From Arenibacter sp. F26102 (GTDB lineage: Bacteria > Bacteroidota > Bacteroidia > Flavobacteriales > Flavobacteriaceae): a stretch of 64,000 nucleotides of DNA. This document shows positions 51,399 to 61,314 of the stretch, piece by piece; within the stretch, counting starts at the first letter, position 1, and every line of letters starts with the position of its first letter. The notes below the pieces were generated by a model that was not told where the DNA came from, ran no database searches, and saw nothing but the letters and a program-made list of their open reading frames with translations. The DNA lies in the NCBI RefSeq assembly GCF_023015865.1, contig NZ_JALKBC010000006.1, positions 124,001-188,000 on the forward strand. Reading direction: 5' to 3'. The position numbers and the translations under genes are program-made.

Positions 51399-51440
51399 AA
51401 TCTCTCTGTTTAAATATTACAAACTAAGGTTTTAAATCCC

Positions 51441-52334
51441 CTAGCGCGATTGGTTTAACAATAAATTAATACAATGCCGCAGGGCAGGGTTCCTATTATC
51501 CTCCTTCCAACAAACGAATAGCACTGCTCTTTGAGGAATGTTCTTTAGCTCAATAAACTTCACCTTCATCTGAAACCCGTATTGTAAGGAAGTGGGTATT
51601 ATGGCTATACCCAAATTATTCTCCACCAGCTTAAAAATAGTCTGGGCATGCACAGATTTATGGGAAACCTTGGGGGTAAATCCGGCATCTTCACAAATGC
51701 TCATGACTGTATCAAAGTACAACGGACTATAATCTTGGGCGAAAAGAATAAAATTCTCTTCCGCCAATTGCCCTACATCCCGGAATTCCCTGGTCAATAA
51801 TGGATATAGTTCCGGCAAAACAACAGAAAAAGTATCGGTATAGACCGGTTGAAGATTCAATCCTTCAGGTACTCTGGCCGTACGTACAAACCCCATATCC
51901 AATTTATCCTTTACAATGGCATTGATCTGGGCATTGTTGGACAACTCCTCCAAATTGGTCTGGATTCCCGGAAATCTATCCTTTAACTTTATCAAAAGAT
52001 CGGGAATCACTTCTTGCATGGCAGAACCCAAAAAACCTATTCGGACTTCTCCAAAATTGCCATCCCGAATGTGCCTCAACTGCTTTTTGGTAACTTCCAA
52101 ATGATTTAAGATGAACTCAATTTCACTTTTCAGATATTCCCCCGCTGCTGTCAGGGCTACTTTCTTTTTCGTCCGAATAAATAGCTTTACGTCCAATATC
52201 TCCTCCATTTGCTTAATCTGTCGGCTTAAGCCAGGTTGGGAAATACATAATTTTTCGGCAGCCTTTCTGTAATGTAACTCTTCTGCTACCGCTAAGAAAT
52301 ATTTAAAATGTCGGAGCTCCAATTGATAACCCAT
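51441..52334 (-). CDS. LysR family transcriptional regulator (divergent from hut genes)
   Basis: A 297-aa LTTR. Helix-turn-helix at residues 5-62: LRHFKYFLAVAEELHYRKAA, EKLCISQPGLSRQIKQMEEI, KLFIRTKKKVALTAAG. The effector-binding domain begins near residue 90 (GEVRIGFLGSAMQEVIPDLL). Divergent from hutH with 78 nt between the starts, the usual arrangement for an LTTR that controls its neighbour. A histidine or urocanate inducer is therefore likely but not shown. Two dyads in the shared region are candidate binding sites. Confidence 0.92.
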   Translation of the reverse strand: MGYQLELRHFKYFLAVAEELHYRKAAEKLCISQPGLSRQIKQMEEILDVKLFIRTKKKVALTAAGEYLKSEIEFILNHLEVTKKQLRHIRDGNFGEVRIGFLGSAMQEVIPDLLIKLKDRFPGIQTNLEELSNNAQINAIVKDKLDMGFVRTARVPEGLNLQPVYTDTFSVVLPELYPLLTREFRDVGQLAEENFILFAQDYSPLYFDTVMSICEDAGFTPKVSHKSVHAQTIFKLVENNLGIAIIPTSLQYGFQMKVKFIELKNIPQRAVLFVCWKEDNRNPALRHCINLLLNQSR

Positions 52335-52361
52335 GGTTATTAAGTGTGTATATTAATAGTA

Positions 52362-52400
52362 TTGGTGATTATCAAACTTAATCAATAAATTTATATTGAT
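52362..52400 (+). promoter_or_regulatory. hut promoter with LysR-type dyads
   Basis: TTG (52362-52364), 21 nt, then TAAATTTA (52386-52393), close to the TTG/TAnnTTTG consensus. The -7 region lies inside the inverted repeat ATCAATA-N6-TATTGAT (52381-52400). A smaller dyad TGATTATCA is at 52366-52374. Both share the ATCA/TGAT half-site and are plausible LysR sites. Confidence 0.5.
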
Positions 52401-52412
52401 AAAAATAATCCC

Positions 52413-53993
52413 ATGACTACTTCAAAAAAAATATTTTTTTTCGGGGAAGATCATCTAACTGCAGGTCTAGCTCTGGGCCTTACTAGGGGAACGATCCATG
52501 GACAAATCTCAGAAAAGGCAAGAAAAAAAATTCGGGCCAGTTATGAAGTCGTGGCCCATATAGTGGACCAAGGCCAACCTGTTTACGGCATCAATACCGG
52601 ATTTGGCCCCTTATGTACCACCAAAATCTCCAAAACCGAAACCAAAATATTACAGACCAATATACTTCAAAGTCACAGTGTGGGGGTTGGACAACCTATT
52701 GAAAACGAAATTGCCAAATTAATGCTTGTTTTAAAGGCCCATTCCTTGGCACAAGGTTATTCTGGCATTGCAGAAACTACCATCGACCGAATAATCTGGC
52801 ACATAGACAATGATGCCATTCCAATAGTACCCTCCCAAGGTTCGGTAGGAGCATCTGGTGACCTTGCTCCCTTATCCCATTTATTTTTACCACTAATAGG
52901 ATTAGGAAAAGTCAGGTATATAAGAAAGGTAATTTCCACAGCGCAACTCCATAGAATTTATGGTCTTGAACCCTTGGAATTGGGCCCCAAAGAGGGACTA
53001 GCGCTAATAAACGGCACCCAATTTATTGCTGCCCACGCCGTAATGGTCATAGACAAAATGCACGCTTGTCTTACCCACGCCGATATTATTGGCGCTATGA
53101 TGATCGAAGGGCTTCAAGGAAGTGTAAAACCCTTTTTTAAGAAACTACATGACCTGCGGCCATTTAAAGGAAATATTCATGTGGCGACGAGAATCCGTTT
53201 CCTATTGGAAGATTCCGAAATAATGCAAGACCATATCGATTGTGAACGGGTACAAGATCCCTATTCACTTAGGTGCATACCTCAAGTACACGGTGCTTCC
53301 AGAAATGCTTGGTTACATTTAAAGGAACTGTTGGAGGTAGAATTGAATTCAGTTACAGACAACCCCATAATCATAAACGAGGAACTAACTATCAGTGGAG
53401 GTAATTTTCACGGACAGCCTTTGGCCATGGCCTTGGATTATGCCTGCCTGGCCGCCTCCGAACTGGGAAACATCTCGGACCGCCGCATTTATTTGGCTTT
53501 GGAAGGCAACAGTCAAGGAGTGCCCAAATTATTGATGAAAGATACCGGAATCAATTCGGGTTATATGATCCTACAATATACCACGGCGGCTTTGGCCAGT
53601 GAAAACAAGGGATTGTGTTTTCCCGCCAGTGCCGATAGCATCCCCACCTCCTTAGGACAGGAAGACCATGTAAGCATGGGATCTATCAGTAGTAGAAAAG
53701 CCCTGCAGGTCCTGGAAAACGTGGAAAAAATCTTGGCCATAGAACTCCTTACAGCAGCACAGGCCTTTGAATTTAGAAAACCCATGAAATCCGGAGTATT
53801 ATTGGACGAAGTCCATAAAGAAATTCGTAAAAAAGTGGCCTTTGCCCTTAAGGACAGGGTGTTTTCAGAGGATATTGAAAAAGGAATAGATATAATCAAA
53901 GGCCGCAGTGTTATCAGGACTGTGCAAAAAACCATGAAGCGGAACAAACTGAAAATGAACAGTCCGTATGAAATGGAATTTGAAGAATATTAG
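52413..53993 (+). CDS. hutH: Histidine ammonia-lyase
   Basis: Converts L-histidine to urocanate and ammonia, the first step of histidine degradation. The 526-aa protein carries the MIO cofactor tripeptide Ala147-Ser148-Gly149 in GSVGASGDLAPLSH. It also has YGINTGFGPLCT (catalytic Tyr loop), the NGTQF motif, VQDPYSLRCIPQVHG, VTDNPIIINEE and SGGNFHGQPLA. About 15 residues longer than usual at the C-terminus. First gene of hutH-hutI-hutU; hutI follows 48 nt later. Control by the divergent LysR is inferred. Confidence 0.97.
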   Translation: MTTSKKIFFFGEDHLTAGLALGLTRGTIHGQISEKARKKIRASYEVVAHIVDQGQPVYGINTGFGPLCTTKISKTETKILQTNILQSHSVGVGQPIENEIAKLMLVLKAHSLAQGYSGIAETTIDRIIWHIDNDAIPIVPSQGSVGASGDLAPLSHLFLPLIGLGKVRYIRKVISTAQLHRIYGLEPLELGPKEGLALINGTQFIAAHAVMVIDKMHACLTHADIIGAMMIEGLQGSVKPFFKKLHDLRPFKGNIHVATRIRFLLEDSEIMQDHIDCERVQDPYSLRCIPQVHGASRNAWLHLKELLEVELNSVTDNPIIINEELTISGGNFHGQPLAMALDYACLAASELGNISDRRIYLALEGNSQGVPKLLMKDTGINSGYMILQYTTAALASENKGLCFPASADSIPTSLGQEDHVSMGSISSRKALQVLENVEKILAIELLTAAQAFEFRKPMKSGVLLDEVHKEIRKKVAFALKDRVFSEDIEKGIDIIKGRSVIRTVQKTMKRNKLKMNSPYEMEFEEY

Positions 53994-54041
53994 ATTGCAG
54001 GTAGCGGGCCTCGGCAATTGGACTTTAGAAATAAGACAAAA

Positions 54042-55289
54042 ATGAAAAAATACACCCTAATAGGACCTTTCAAGCAAATCTTGACGATGAGTGGAATGCC
54101 CCTTAAGGGTTCCTTGATGGACGAGCAATTGAACATAATAGAAAATGGAGGCATTATTATGGCTGATGAAAAAATATATGCAGTGGGACCTTATTCGCAA
54201 GTATCAGAAGAAGGAAATAACCTAAATGCAGAGAATTTACTCATCCTTTCCGATATGGTATGCATTCCAGGATTTATTGATTCCCACACCCACATATGCT
54301 TCGGAGGCAGCCGGGCCAATGACTATGCCCTTCGCAATTCCGGTAAAACTTATCTAGAGATTGCCAAAGCTGGTGGCGGAATCTGGGATACCGTTACCGA
54401 GACAAGAAAAGCGACAACTTCCTCTCTAATTGAGGGTGTAAAAACAAGGGCGGACCGACATTTGACCCATGGAGTGACCACCATAGAAGTAAAAAGTGGC
54501 TACGGACTTTCGATACAGGAGGAACTAAAAATGTTAAGGGCCATTGCATTGGCCAACGAACAATGCCAGTCCGACCTGATCCCTACCTGTTTGGCGGCAC
54601 ATATGGTACCTAAAGACTACAATGCAAGTCCAGCCGATTATCTCCTGGAAATAAGCACTTCACTATTTCCAATTCTAAAAAAGGAACAGTTAGCCAATAG
54701 GATCGATGCCTTTATAGAGGAAGGCGCCTTTTCCCCAACTTCAATAGCTCCCTATTTTGATAGTGCCAAAGAAATGGGCTTTGACATCACCGTACATGCC
54801 GATCAATTTTCTACAGGTGGAAGTGCCGTGGCGGTAAAATATGGTGCTATCAGTGCGGATCACTTGGAAGATAGTGGAGAAAAAGAAATTCAGCTTTTGG
54901 CCAATAGCAATGTAGTGGCAACCGCCTTGCCCGGCGCTTCCATAGGGTTGGGATGCCACTATGCGCCTGCTCGAAAATTGTTGGATGCTGGAGCCGCCGT
55001 GGCGATTGCCAGTGATTGGAATCCAGGATCTGCCCCCATGGGAAACCTATTGGTCCAAGCTGCAATTCTGGGCACCTTTGAAAAACTGACCAATGCCGAA
55101 GTACTGGCCGGGATTACCTATAGGGCTGCAGCAGCTTTGGGCTTAAGGGATCGTGGCAAAATTGAAACCGGACTTTTGGCCGATCTTATTGCTTTTCCTA
55201 CCAAGAATTATAACGAAATTCTTTACCAACAAGGCATGTTGCTACCCTCCTTAGTTTGGAAAAAAGGAAGATTGGCTGTAGATGTATAA
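54042..55289 (+). CDS. hutI: Imidazolonepropionase
   Basis: Third step of histidine degradation: hydrolyses 4-imidazolone-5-propionate to N-formimino-L-glutamate. Amidohydrolase fold, 415 aa. Metal-binding His82 and His84 in the GFIDSHTHICFGGSRAN motif; VTTIEVKSGYGLSIQEELKM; a further His in DITVHADQFSTGGSA; and the metal Asp in IASDWNPGSAPMGN. The ATG encoding MKKYTLIGPF was chosen; an upstream in-frame TTG adds eight polar codons. 11 nt separate it from hutU. Confidence 0.96.
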   Translation: MKKYTLIGPFKQILTMSGMPLKGSLMDEQLNIIENGGIIMADEKIYAVGPYSQVSEEGNNLNAENLLILSDMVCIPGFIDSHTHICFGGSRANDYALRNSGKTYLEIAKAGGGIWDTVTETRKATTSSLIEGVKTRADRHLTHGVTTIEVKSGYGLSIQEELKMLRAIALANEQCQSDLIPTCLAAHMVPKDYNASPADYLLEISTSLFPILKKEQLANRIDAFIEEGAFSPTSIAPYFDSAKEMGFDITVHADQFSTGGSAVAVKYGAISADHLEDSGEKEIQLLANSNVVATALPGASIGLGCHYAPARKLLDAGAAVAIASDWNPGSAPMGNLLVQAAILGTFEKLTNAEVLAGITYRAAAALGLRDRGKIETGLLADLIAFPTKNYNEILYQQGMLLPSLVWKKGRLAVDV

Positions 55290-55300
55290 AACCTCAAAAA

Positions 55301-57328
55301 ATGAATGGAACGATGACGACCGAGAATTTTAAAGCTCAAATATTACAGGGTATTCCAAAAGAATTACCAGTAAAAAGAAACTATCCGGAGAATACAAATA
55401 GGGCTCCCAAACGCAGGGACATCCTTTCCTTGGAAGAAAAAAAATTGGCCATCAGGAATGCCCTACGATATTTCCCCGTAGACTGGCACGAAACCTTAGG
55501 CAAGGAATTTGTAGAGGAATTGAATACGCTGGGCAGAATATATATGTACCGATTTAAACCAGATTACGCAATATACGCCAGACCCATCAATGCGTATCCG
55601 GCAAGAACTGCCCAAGCGGCCAGTATTATGCTAATGATTCAAAATAATTTGGATCCAAAGGTAGCACAACATCCCGAAGAACTCATAACCTATGGTGGTA
55701 ATGGGGCTGTTTTTCAGAATTGGGCACAGTATCTAATTACAATGCAGTATTTAGCTTCTATGACCAATGAACAAACCCTGCATATTTATTCCGGGCATCC
55801 CATGGGACTATTTCCCTCTTCCAAAGAGGCCCCAAGAGTGGTAGTAACCAATGGCATGATGATTCCCAACTATTCCAAGCAAGAAGACTGGGAGAAATAT
55901 AATGCCCTGGGAGTGACCCAGTACGGGCAAATGACCGCAGGCTCCTACATGTACATTGGTCCGCAAGGAATAGTTCACGGTACCACTATTACCGTACTTA
56001 ATGCCTTTAGGAAAGTCTTGAAAAATGACGAATCAGCCAAAGGAAAAATATTCCTCACCTCTGGTCTAGGGGGTATGAGCGGAGCCCAGCCCAAGGCCGG
56101 AAATATTGCCGGCTGTATTACCATATGTGCGGAGGTAAACAAAATTGCCGCACAAAAAAGATACCAGCAAGCTTGGGTAGATGAGCTTTTGGAAGACTTG
56201 GACCAGTTGGTACAACGAACTAGAAAGGCCATCCAACAACAAGAAGTTGTTTCCCTGGCCTACATTGGTAACATTGTTGACGTATGGGAAAGCTTTTACC
56301 AGGAAAACATATTCATTCATTTGGGATCCGATCAGACCTCCCTTCATAATCCGTGGTCCGGGGGGTATTATCCGGTAGGGCTTACTTTTGAAGAATCCAA
56401 TAATTTGATGCGCGATAATCCTGAAGTTTTTAGACAAAAAGTACAAGCTTCGTTAAGAAGACAGGTTGAGGCCATTAACAAACACACCGCCAATGGGACT
56501 TACTTTTTTGATTATGGCAATGCTTTTTTATTGGAAGCATCTAGAGCGGGTGCGGATATAATGGACAGTAATGGCAAAGATTTTAGATACTCGTCTTATG
56601 TCCAAGACATCCTAGGCCCTATGTGTTTCGATTACGGATTCGGGCCCTTTAGATGGGTATGCTCATCAGGGGACCCTAAGGATTTGCAAATAACCGATGA
56701 TCTTGCACTTCAAATTTTAAAAGAAATTAGCGCTAATGCACCTTCAGAAATCCAGCAACAAATACAGGACAATATAAAATGGATACGGGAAGCCGCTTCC
56801 AATAATTTGGTAGTAGGCTCACAGGCGCGCATACTATATGCAGATGCAGAAGGAAGGACCAAAATTGCCGAGGCCTTTAACAACGCCATCAAGTCGGGAA
56901 AAATAACTTCACCTATAGTTTTGGGAAGAGACCACCATGACGTGGGCGGTACGGATTCCCCTTATAGGGAAACCAGCAATATTTATGACGGCAGCAGGCT
57001 TACCGCAGATATGGCAATCCAAAATGTTATTGGCGATAGTTTTAGGGGTGCCACTTGGGTATCCATTCACAACGGTGGTGGTGTAGGTTGGGGCGAGGTT
57101 ATCAATGGAGGTTTTGGATTGGTTCTAGACGGTTCCACAGATGCCTCAAGACGTTTAAAAAGCATGCTTTTTTACGATGTAAACAATGGTATATCCAGAA
57201 GAAGTTGGGCCAGAAACAAGGAAGCAATATTTGCCCTAAAACGAGAAATGGCACGTTCTCCAGAATTAAAGGTAACCTTGCCCAATTTAGTGGAAGATGA
57301 CATAATCAACGATTTGTTCAATTATTGA
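55301..57328 (+). CDS. hutU: Urocanate hydratase
   Basis: Second step of histidine degradation (urocanate to 4-imidazolone-5-propionate), NAD-dependent. The 675 aa match the longer Bacteroidota form rather than the 550-aa proteobacterial form. Visible are YRFKPDYAIYARPINAYPA, EELITYGGNGAVFQNWAQY, the NAD site FLTSGLGGMSGAQPKAGNIA, FHLGSD-type IHLGSDQTSLHNPWSGGYYP, the catalytic Cys region DILGPMCFDYGFGPFRWVC and LGRDHHDVGGTDSPYRET. The ATG encoding MNGTMTTENF was chosen; MTTENF 12 nt later is equally possible. Confidence 0.96.
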   Translation: MNGTMTTENFKAQILQGIPKELPVKRNYPENTNRAPKRRDILSLEEKKLAIRNALRYFPVDWHETLGKEFVEELNTLGRIYMYRFKPDYAIYARPINAYPARTAQAASIMLMIQNNLDPKVAQHPEELITYGGNGAVFQNWAQYLITMQYLASMTNEQTLHIYSGHPMGLFPSSKEAPRVVVTNGMMIPNYSKQEDWEKYNALGVTQYGQMTAGSYMYIGPQGIVHGTTITVLNAFRKVLKNDESAKGKIFLTSGLGGMSGAQPKAGNIAGCITICAEVNKIAAQKRYQQAWVDELLEDLDQLVQRTRKAIQQQEVVSLAYIGNIVDVWESFYQENIFIHLGSDQTSLHNPWSGGYYPVGLTFEESNNLMRDNPEVFRQKVQASLRRQVEAINKHTANGTYFFDYGNAFLLEASRAGADIMDSNGKDFRYSSYVQDILGPMCFDYGFGPFRWVCSSGDPKDLQITDDLALQILKEISANAPSEIQQQIQDNIKWIREAASNNLVVGSQARILYADAEGRTKIAEAFNNAIKSGKITSPIVLGRDHHDVGGTDSPYRETSNIYDGSRLTADMAIQNVIGDSFRGATWVSIHNGGGVGWGEVINGGFGLVLDGSTDASRRLKSMLFYDVNNGISRRSWARNKEAIFALKREMARSPELKVTLPNLVEDDIINDLFNY

Positions 57329-57352
57329 TATCTGGATCAACAAAAATTGATG

Positions 57353-59407
57353 CTAAGGAATTGTTAAGGGAAGGTTTTCCTTTACCCAAACAAGATTACT
57401 TTTTGCTCGTTCAAATGCCGGGTCAATTTGCAATGCTTTGGTTAAAGCCGCTATGGCTTCTTTACGCTTCTTCAAGGCCATATAGGCACTTCCTATATTA
57501 TTATAGGCAAATTTATTTTCTGCGTCCAATTCTAGTGCTTTCTCTGCTGCAAGAATACAATTTTCATATAGTTGATGATTATAATAGTCCAAACTTAAAT
57601 CAATATAATTTTCAACAGAAGGTGTTTTTTCTGCCAACTCTTCAGCTAATTTTAACGAATACATCTCTATGTTTTTATTAGTCAAATAGAAGTTGGAGAA
57701 TGAATCTTCGGGTGCGATTTCCAAAGTTTCTTTAACCAAAGAATCCAATTTTTCATAATCGCCCAAACTGTTATATATTTTCATTAATAAATGTCTAGTT
57801 TTCAAATCGAGTTTACTTAATGAAAATGCTATTTCTGCATTGGATAAGGCCTCCTGTAAGCGACTTTTATCAAAGAGAAATTGGGCATAATAGTGGTAGA
57901 CTCGAGGATTCTTGGGCCCGTATTCAATTGCTTTTTTATAATTGATTTCAGCTTCATCCGGTTTATTCATTGCTTTATTAACTATGGCGAGGTTTGTATA
58001 TAAAGTGGAATAATAAGGAGTATAGATAAGGGCTTTTGTAAAATAATCCAAAGCTATATCGTATTTACCTATTGCCATTTGAGTTAAACCATAGTGCATT
58101 AGTCCCCTCCCGTTTTGTGGGCTTTTAATAGTTACATCTTTCCATAGGCTTTCTTCCGACAGCCATACTCTATTTCGTTGCCTTGTTCCTATCATAAGAG
58201 CAAATAGAATAATAATTCCTAACAGTATTACGCCGTATTTGTAAATAGGCTTTCTATTTACAGTTGATTGACGGTTGATTATAAAAACCCCAATTGACCA
58301 TGCAACACTTAGAGATAATCCTACAAAAGGAAAAAACATACGATGGTCATTTGTAACCTCAGCAAGCGGAACAAAACTCGAAGTAGGTATCAGAGAAATA
58401 AAAAACCAAATAATACCAAAAGCTATGGGTTTGGTCTCTTCTTTTTTTGATGTCTTGAATGCTATGACGATCATAGCAAAAACAAAAGCAAGGCCAGCAT
58501 AAATCCGTTCATCAAACAGATTTGAAAATGCCAACCAGTCAGTGTCTGCAGATAAGTTAGTTGGAATGAAGAAGGTAAAGAAGTAACGGAATAAAACCCA
58601 AGGTTGTGTAATCAAATAATTTAATATTGAAGTTCCCCCTGGTTCAAATGCTGAATTTTGCATTTTTACAACAAAAAGACCCAAAAGGCCACAAACGATA
58701 AAAGCTGGCAATGTTTGAAGAAATGCTTTCTTGATAACAGCTATTCCTTTTTTGCTAAAAATTTCGAACAAAGAATTTTTCGACTCAAAAAGCAACACGT
58801 AGAAAAATAAAATCGGAGCGAACATCGTGGCGGGTTCCTTGATAAATATTCCGATTGCTACTGGAATTAAATACAAAAACCATTTTCGTTTTCCAGGATA
58901 GACAACATACACATAGAATGCCAAAACCACACTCAGCGTAGATAAAGAATCGCCCCGCTGATAGATATAATTTATAGTTTCCGCAATTGCCGGATGAAGT
59001 CCGTACAAAGCCACGGCAAAAAGGGCAAAATAATCAGACCATTGGTGTTGGGTGGCTTTGATCAAAATTTTTCTGAACAGAAAAAACATGAATATTAATT
59101 GAACTAAAAACCATAGAAATGTACTCAAGTGAAAATAAAAAGGGTTGTATCCTTTCCCTAGGTAATAATCAATCGCCAAAGATGTCATTGTAAGTGGCCT
59201 GTATGTTTGATGGGTAACCAAAGTGGAAGAGGTAGTGGCGTCTTTGAAAAAAGATGGAACATGTTTTAGGTCCTGTACATACGGATTATCTACTATTTGA
59301 TTAAAGTCATCAAATACAAAACCATTGTCAAAGTGGTTTGTGTAGGTGAGTGTTACTGCAATTAATATTAGCAATAAAATTAATAAACTTTGTATCTTTT
59401 TATTCAT
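57353..59407 (-). CDS. TMTC-like GT-C membrane protein with C-terminal TPR repeats
   Basis: A 684-aa protein. About ten membrane helices occupy residues 1-400. The first extracytoplasmic loop has FDNGFVFDDFNQIVDNPYVQ, the Asp-Asp loop of GT-C glycosyltransferases such as eukaryotic TMTC O-mannosyltransferases, followed by QTYRPLTMTSLAIDYYLG. Residues about 430-670 are TPR repeats (MHYGLTQMAIGKYDIALDYF, NKPDEAEINYKKAIEYGPKN, AYNNIGSAYMALKKRKEAIA). Transfer of a lipid-linked sugar to protein is inferred from family resemblance only. It ends 24 nt from the hutU stop, convergent, and belongs to a cassette inside the hut locus. Confidence 0.75.
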   Translation of the reverse strand: MNKKIQSLLILLLILIAVTLTYTNHFDNGFVFDDFNQIVDNPYVQDLKHVPSFFKDATTSSTLVTHQTYRPLTMTSLAIDYYLGKGYNPFYFHLSTFLWFLVQLIFMFFLFRKILIKATQHQWSDYFALFAVALYGLHPAIAETINYIYQRGDSLSTLSVVLAFYVYVVYPGKRKWFLYLIPVAIGIFIKEPATMFAPILFFYVLLFESKNSLFEIFSKKGIAVIKKAFLQTLPAFIVCGLLGLFVVKMQNSAFEPGGTSILNYLITQPWVLFRYFFTFFIPTNLSADTDWLAFSNLFDERIYAGLAFVFAMIVIAFKTSKKEETKPIAFGIIWFFISLIPTSSFVPLAEVTNDHRMFFPFVGLSLSVAWSIGVFIINRQSTVNRKPIYKYGVILLGIIILFALMIGTRQRNRVWLSEESLWKDVTIKSPQNGRGLMHYGLTQMAIGKYDIALDYFTKALIYTPYYSTLYTNLAIVNKAMNKPDEAEINYKKAIEYGPKNPRVYHYYAQFLFDKSRLQEALSNAEIAFSLSKLDLKTRHLLMKIYNSLGDYEKLDSLVKETLEIAPEDSFSNFYLTNKNIEMYSLKLAEELAEKTPSVENYIDLSLDYYNHQLYENCILAAEKALELDAENKFAYNNIGSAYMALKKRKEAIAALTKALQIDPAFERAKSNLVWVKENLPLTIP

Positions 59408-59457
59408 GAAAACCTATATTGTCAGTAAACGATAAAAATGTGCCATATGATATTATC

Positions 59458-60069
59458 TTAGGATTCTTTTTTCCTTAGCACGGTTATAAAGTGTAAATCT
59501 CTACCAAATATTAAATTAAATGGAAAAGGATAAATAGGAATTTTACAGTTTAGAGTTTCAATTTCAATTCCTAAATCATTGAAAGTAGCTTTCCAAAAAT
59601 CTAGATTTTTAAAATTGTAAATAACTTTGACACCATGAGGTGCGTTTCCAATCCAATCCATAAATTTTAATATGCCAAAATCAAGGGCATTATTATAGTG
59701 ATGGTCTTTAATAATAATATACTTTCTACTTACTCTTGACGCTTCGACAATTAATTCTTTAATATTTGTTGTATGGTGTAAAACATCTACAAATAGAGTA
59801 GCATCAAACTCATTATTAGCATGAGGAATTGTTTTACCATCAAATATTTTAAAGGGTATAGCACAACTTTCACGCGAAAAAACATCTAGACCCTCTATTG
59901 TAATGTTTTTTTTCTTGTCTAAAATCAATTTAGAAATAGTTCCATCACCGCAGCCAATATCCAATACTCTAATATTATCTGGAATTTGCGCCGCTATTTG
60001 ATTAGAAAGCACATCTATTCTTCGTAAGAATACATATTTGTTGTGTAATTTTTTGAATAGTTCAAGCAT
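59458..60069 (-). CDS. Class I SAM-dependent methyltransferase
   Basis: A 203-aa methyltransferase. Motif I is VLDIGCGDGTISKLI (about residues 36-50), followed by an acidic loop after ITIEGLDVFSRE, motif FDATLFVDVLHHT (motif IV) and IIIKDHHYNNALDFGIL. The substrate is unknown; position between a GT2 and a GT-C protein suggests a glycan or its lipid carrier. Gaps of 50 and 54 nt to its neighbours point to one operon. Rather AT-rich compared with the hut genes. Confidence 0.85.
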   Translation of the reverse strand: MLELFKKLHNKYVFLRRIDVLSNQIAAQIPDNIRVLDIGCGDGTISKLILDKKKNITIEGLDVFSRESCAIPFKIFDGKTIPHANNEFDATLFVDVLHHTTNIKELIVEASRVSRKYIIIKDHHYNNALDFGILKFMDWIGNAPHGVKVIYNFKNLDFWKATFNDLGIEIETLNCKIPIYPFPFNLIFGRDLHFITVLRKKES

Positions 60070-60123
60070 GTTTTTTTGTTAATATTTAAATTTTAATACT
60101 GTTAGATTCGACACATGGGTCAA

Positions 60124-61314
60124 TTAATTTACCTCGTCTAAAAATTTAATCTTCTGGATAGTTCCGATAATACTTGAAAGGAAGCTCAAAAAAATTGTTT
60201 GAATGCCTATAATTATCATCACTATAGATGGAATCAAAGTTCTGAACGATGCACTGAGATCGGTTATGCGTCCATAATCTTCCTGCCGCCAGTTCATAAA
60301 TAAATTTAAACTCATTATAAAACCTAAGATGAATATGAATAAACCTAGAAGTAGGCCTTTTTCAAGGTTAAAAAATTTAAATAGATTCAAGAACTTTTTT
60401 TCAACTGGAATCAAACCTTGATTGATTGCATAAATTCTACTTAGAAAGGAGAAACTCAGTATCTGATAACTTAATATTATTCCAGCCCCACAATAGGTCA
60501 ATGTATGTAAATCAAATGTCAATTTCTTGGCATGGATGGGATTGATGCCTATTATTACAAATAGTATTGTTGAAATTAAAAACAAGATCAATCCTGGGTA
60601 AAAGAACAACCATTTTGGGCTGTACATCAATAAAAATTTCAAATGCCTCCAACCGTCTCTCCACGTTCTTAAATGGGGAGGTCTGCTTCTACCATCTTTC
60701 GATAATATTGTTGGCACTTCTGTAATTTTTAATTTAAAAATGCTTGCCTTGACAATCATTTCAGAAGCGAATTCCATTCCTGTGGTCCTCAGTTCAAGTT
60801 TTTGAATACTTTCTTTTCTGAATCCTCTTAATCCGCAATGAAAATCCTTTATTTTAATTTTAAAAAAAAGCCGTCCAATGAATGAAAGAACCGGATTACC
60901 TAGGTATTTGTGTAAAAAAGGCATCGCACCTTTTTCAATGCCCCCTTTGAACCTATTGCCCATCACTAAATCATTCCCCTCTCTTAATTTTAAAACAAAT
61001 GGCATCAGGTTAGAAAAATCATAGCTGTCATCGGCATCTCCCATAATTATAAATTCGCCTTTTGAACCTTTAATTGCCCCCATTAATGCAGCCCCATACC
61101 CTTTTTCATCAATATATACCACGTGAGCACCATTCCTCTGGGCTATTTCAATTGAACCATCTGTACTTCCATTATCGCCAATTACCACTTCGCCGGATAC
61201 ATTGTTTTCTTTTAAGAAATTTCGTGCCTTATTTATACATATTTCTATCGTTTCCGCTTCATCTAAACAAGGAATCACTATTGATAATTCTACATTTTTA
61301 TTTGACTCGGTCAT
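60124..61314 (-). CDS. Polyprenyl-phosphate-sugar-synthase-like GT2 glycosyltransferase
   Basis: A GT-A fold glycosyltransferase family 2 enzyme with a membrane domain (396 aa). N-terminal VELSIVIPCLDEAETIEICI binds the nucleotide. The metal motif is FIIMGDADDSYDF, and later come DFHCGLRGFRKESI and FASEMIVKASIFKLKITEVP, as in dolichyl/polyprenyl-phosphate mannose or glucose synthases. Four membrane helices follow from about residue 235. It probably loads a sugar on undecaprenyl phosphate for the GT-C protein two genes on. First gene of the inserted cassette. Confidence 0.88.
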   Translation of the reverse strand: MTESNKNVELSIVIPCLDEAETIEICINKARNFLKENNVSGEVVIGDNGSTDGSIEIAQRNGAHVVYIDEKGYGAALMGAIKGSKGEFIIMGDADDSYDFSNLMPFVLKLREGNDLVMGNRFKGGIEKGAMPFLHKYLGNPVLSFIGRLFFKIKIKDFHCGLRGFRKESIQKLELRTTGMEFASEMIVKASIFKLKITEVPTILSKDGRSRPPHLRTWRDGWRHLKFLLMYSPKWLFFYPGLILFLISTILFVIIGINPIHAKKLTFDLHTLTYCGAGIILSYQILSFSFLSRIYAINQGLIPVEKKFLNLFKFFNLEKGLLLGLFIFILGFIMSLNLFMNWRQEDYGRITDLSASFRTLIPSIVMIIIGIQTIFLSFLSSIIGTIQKIKFLDEVN

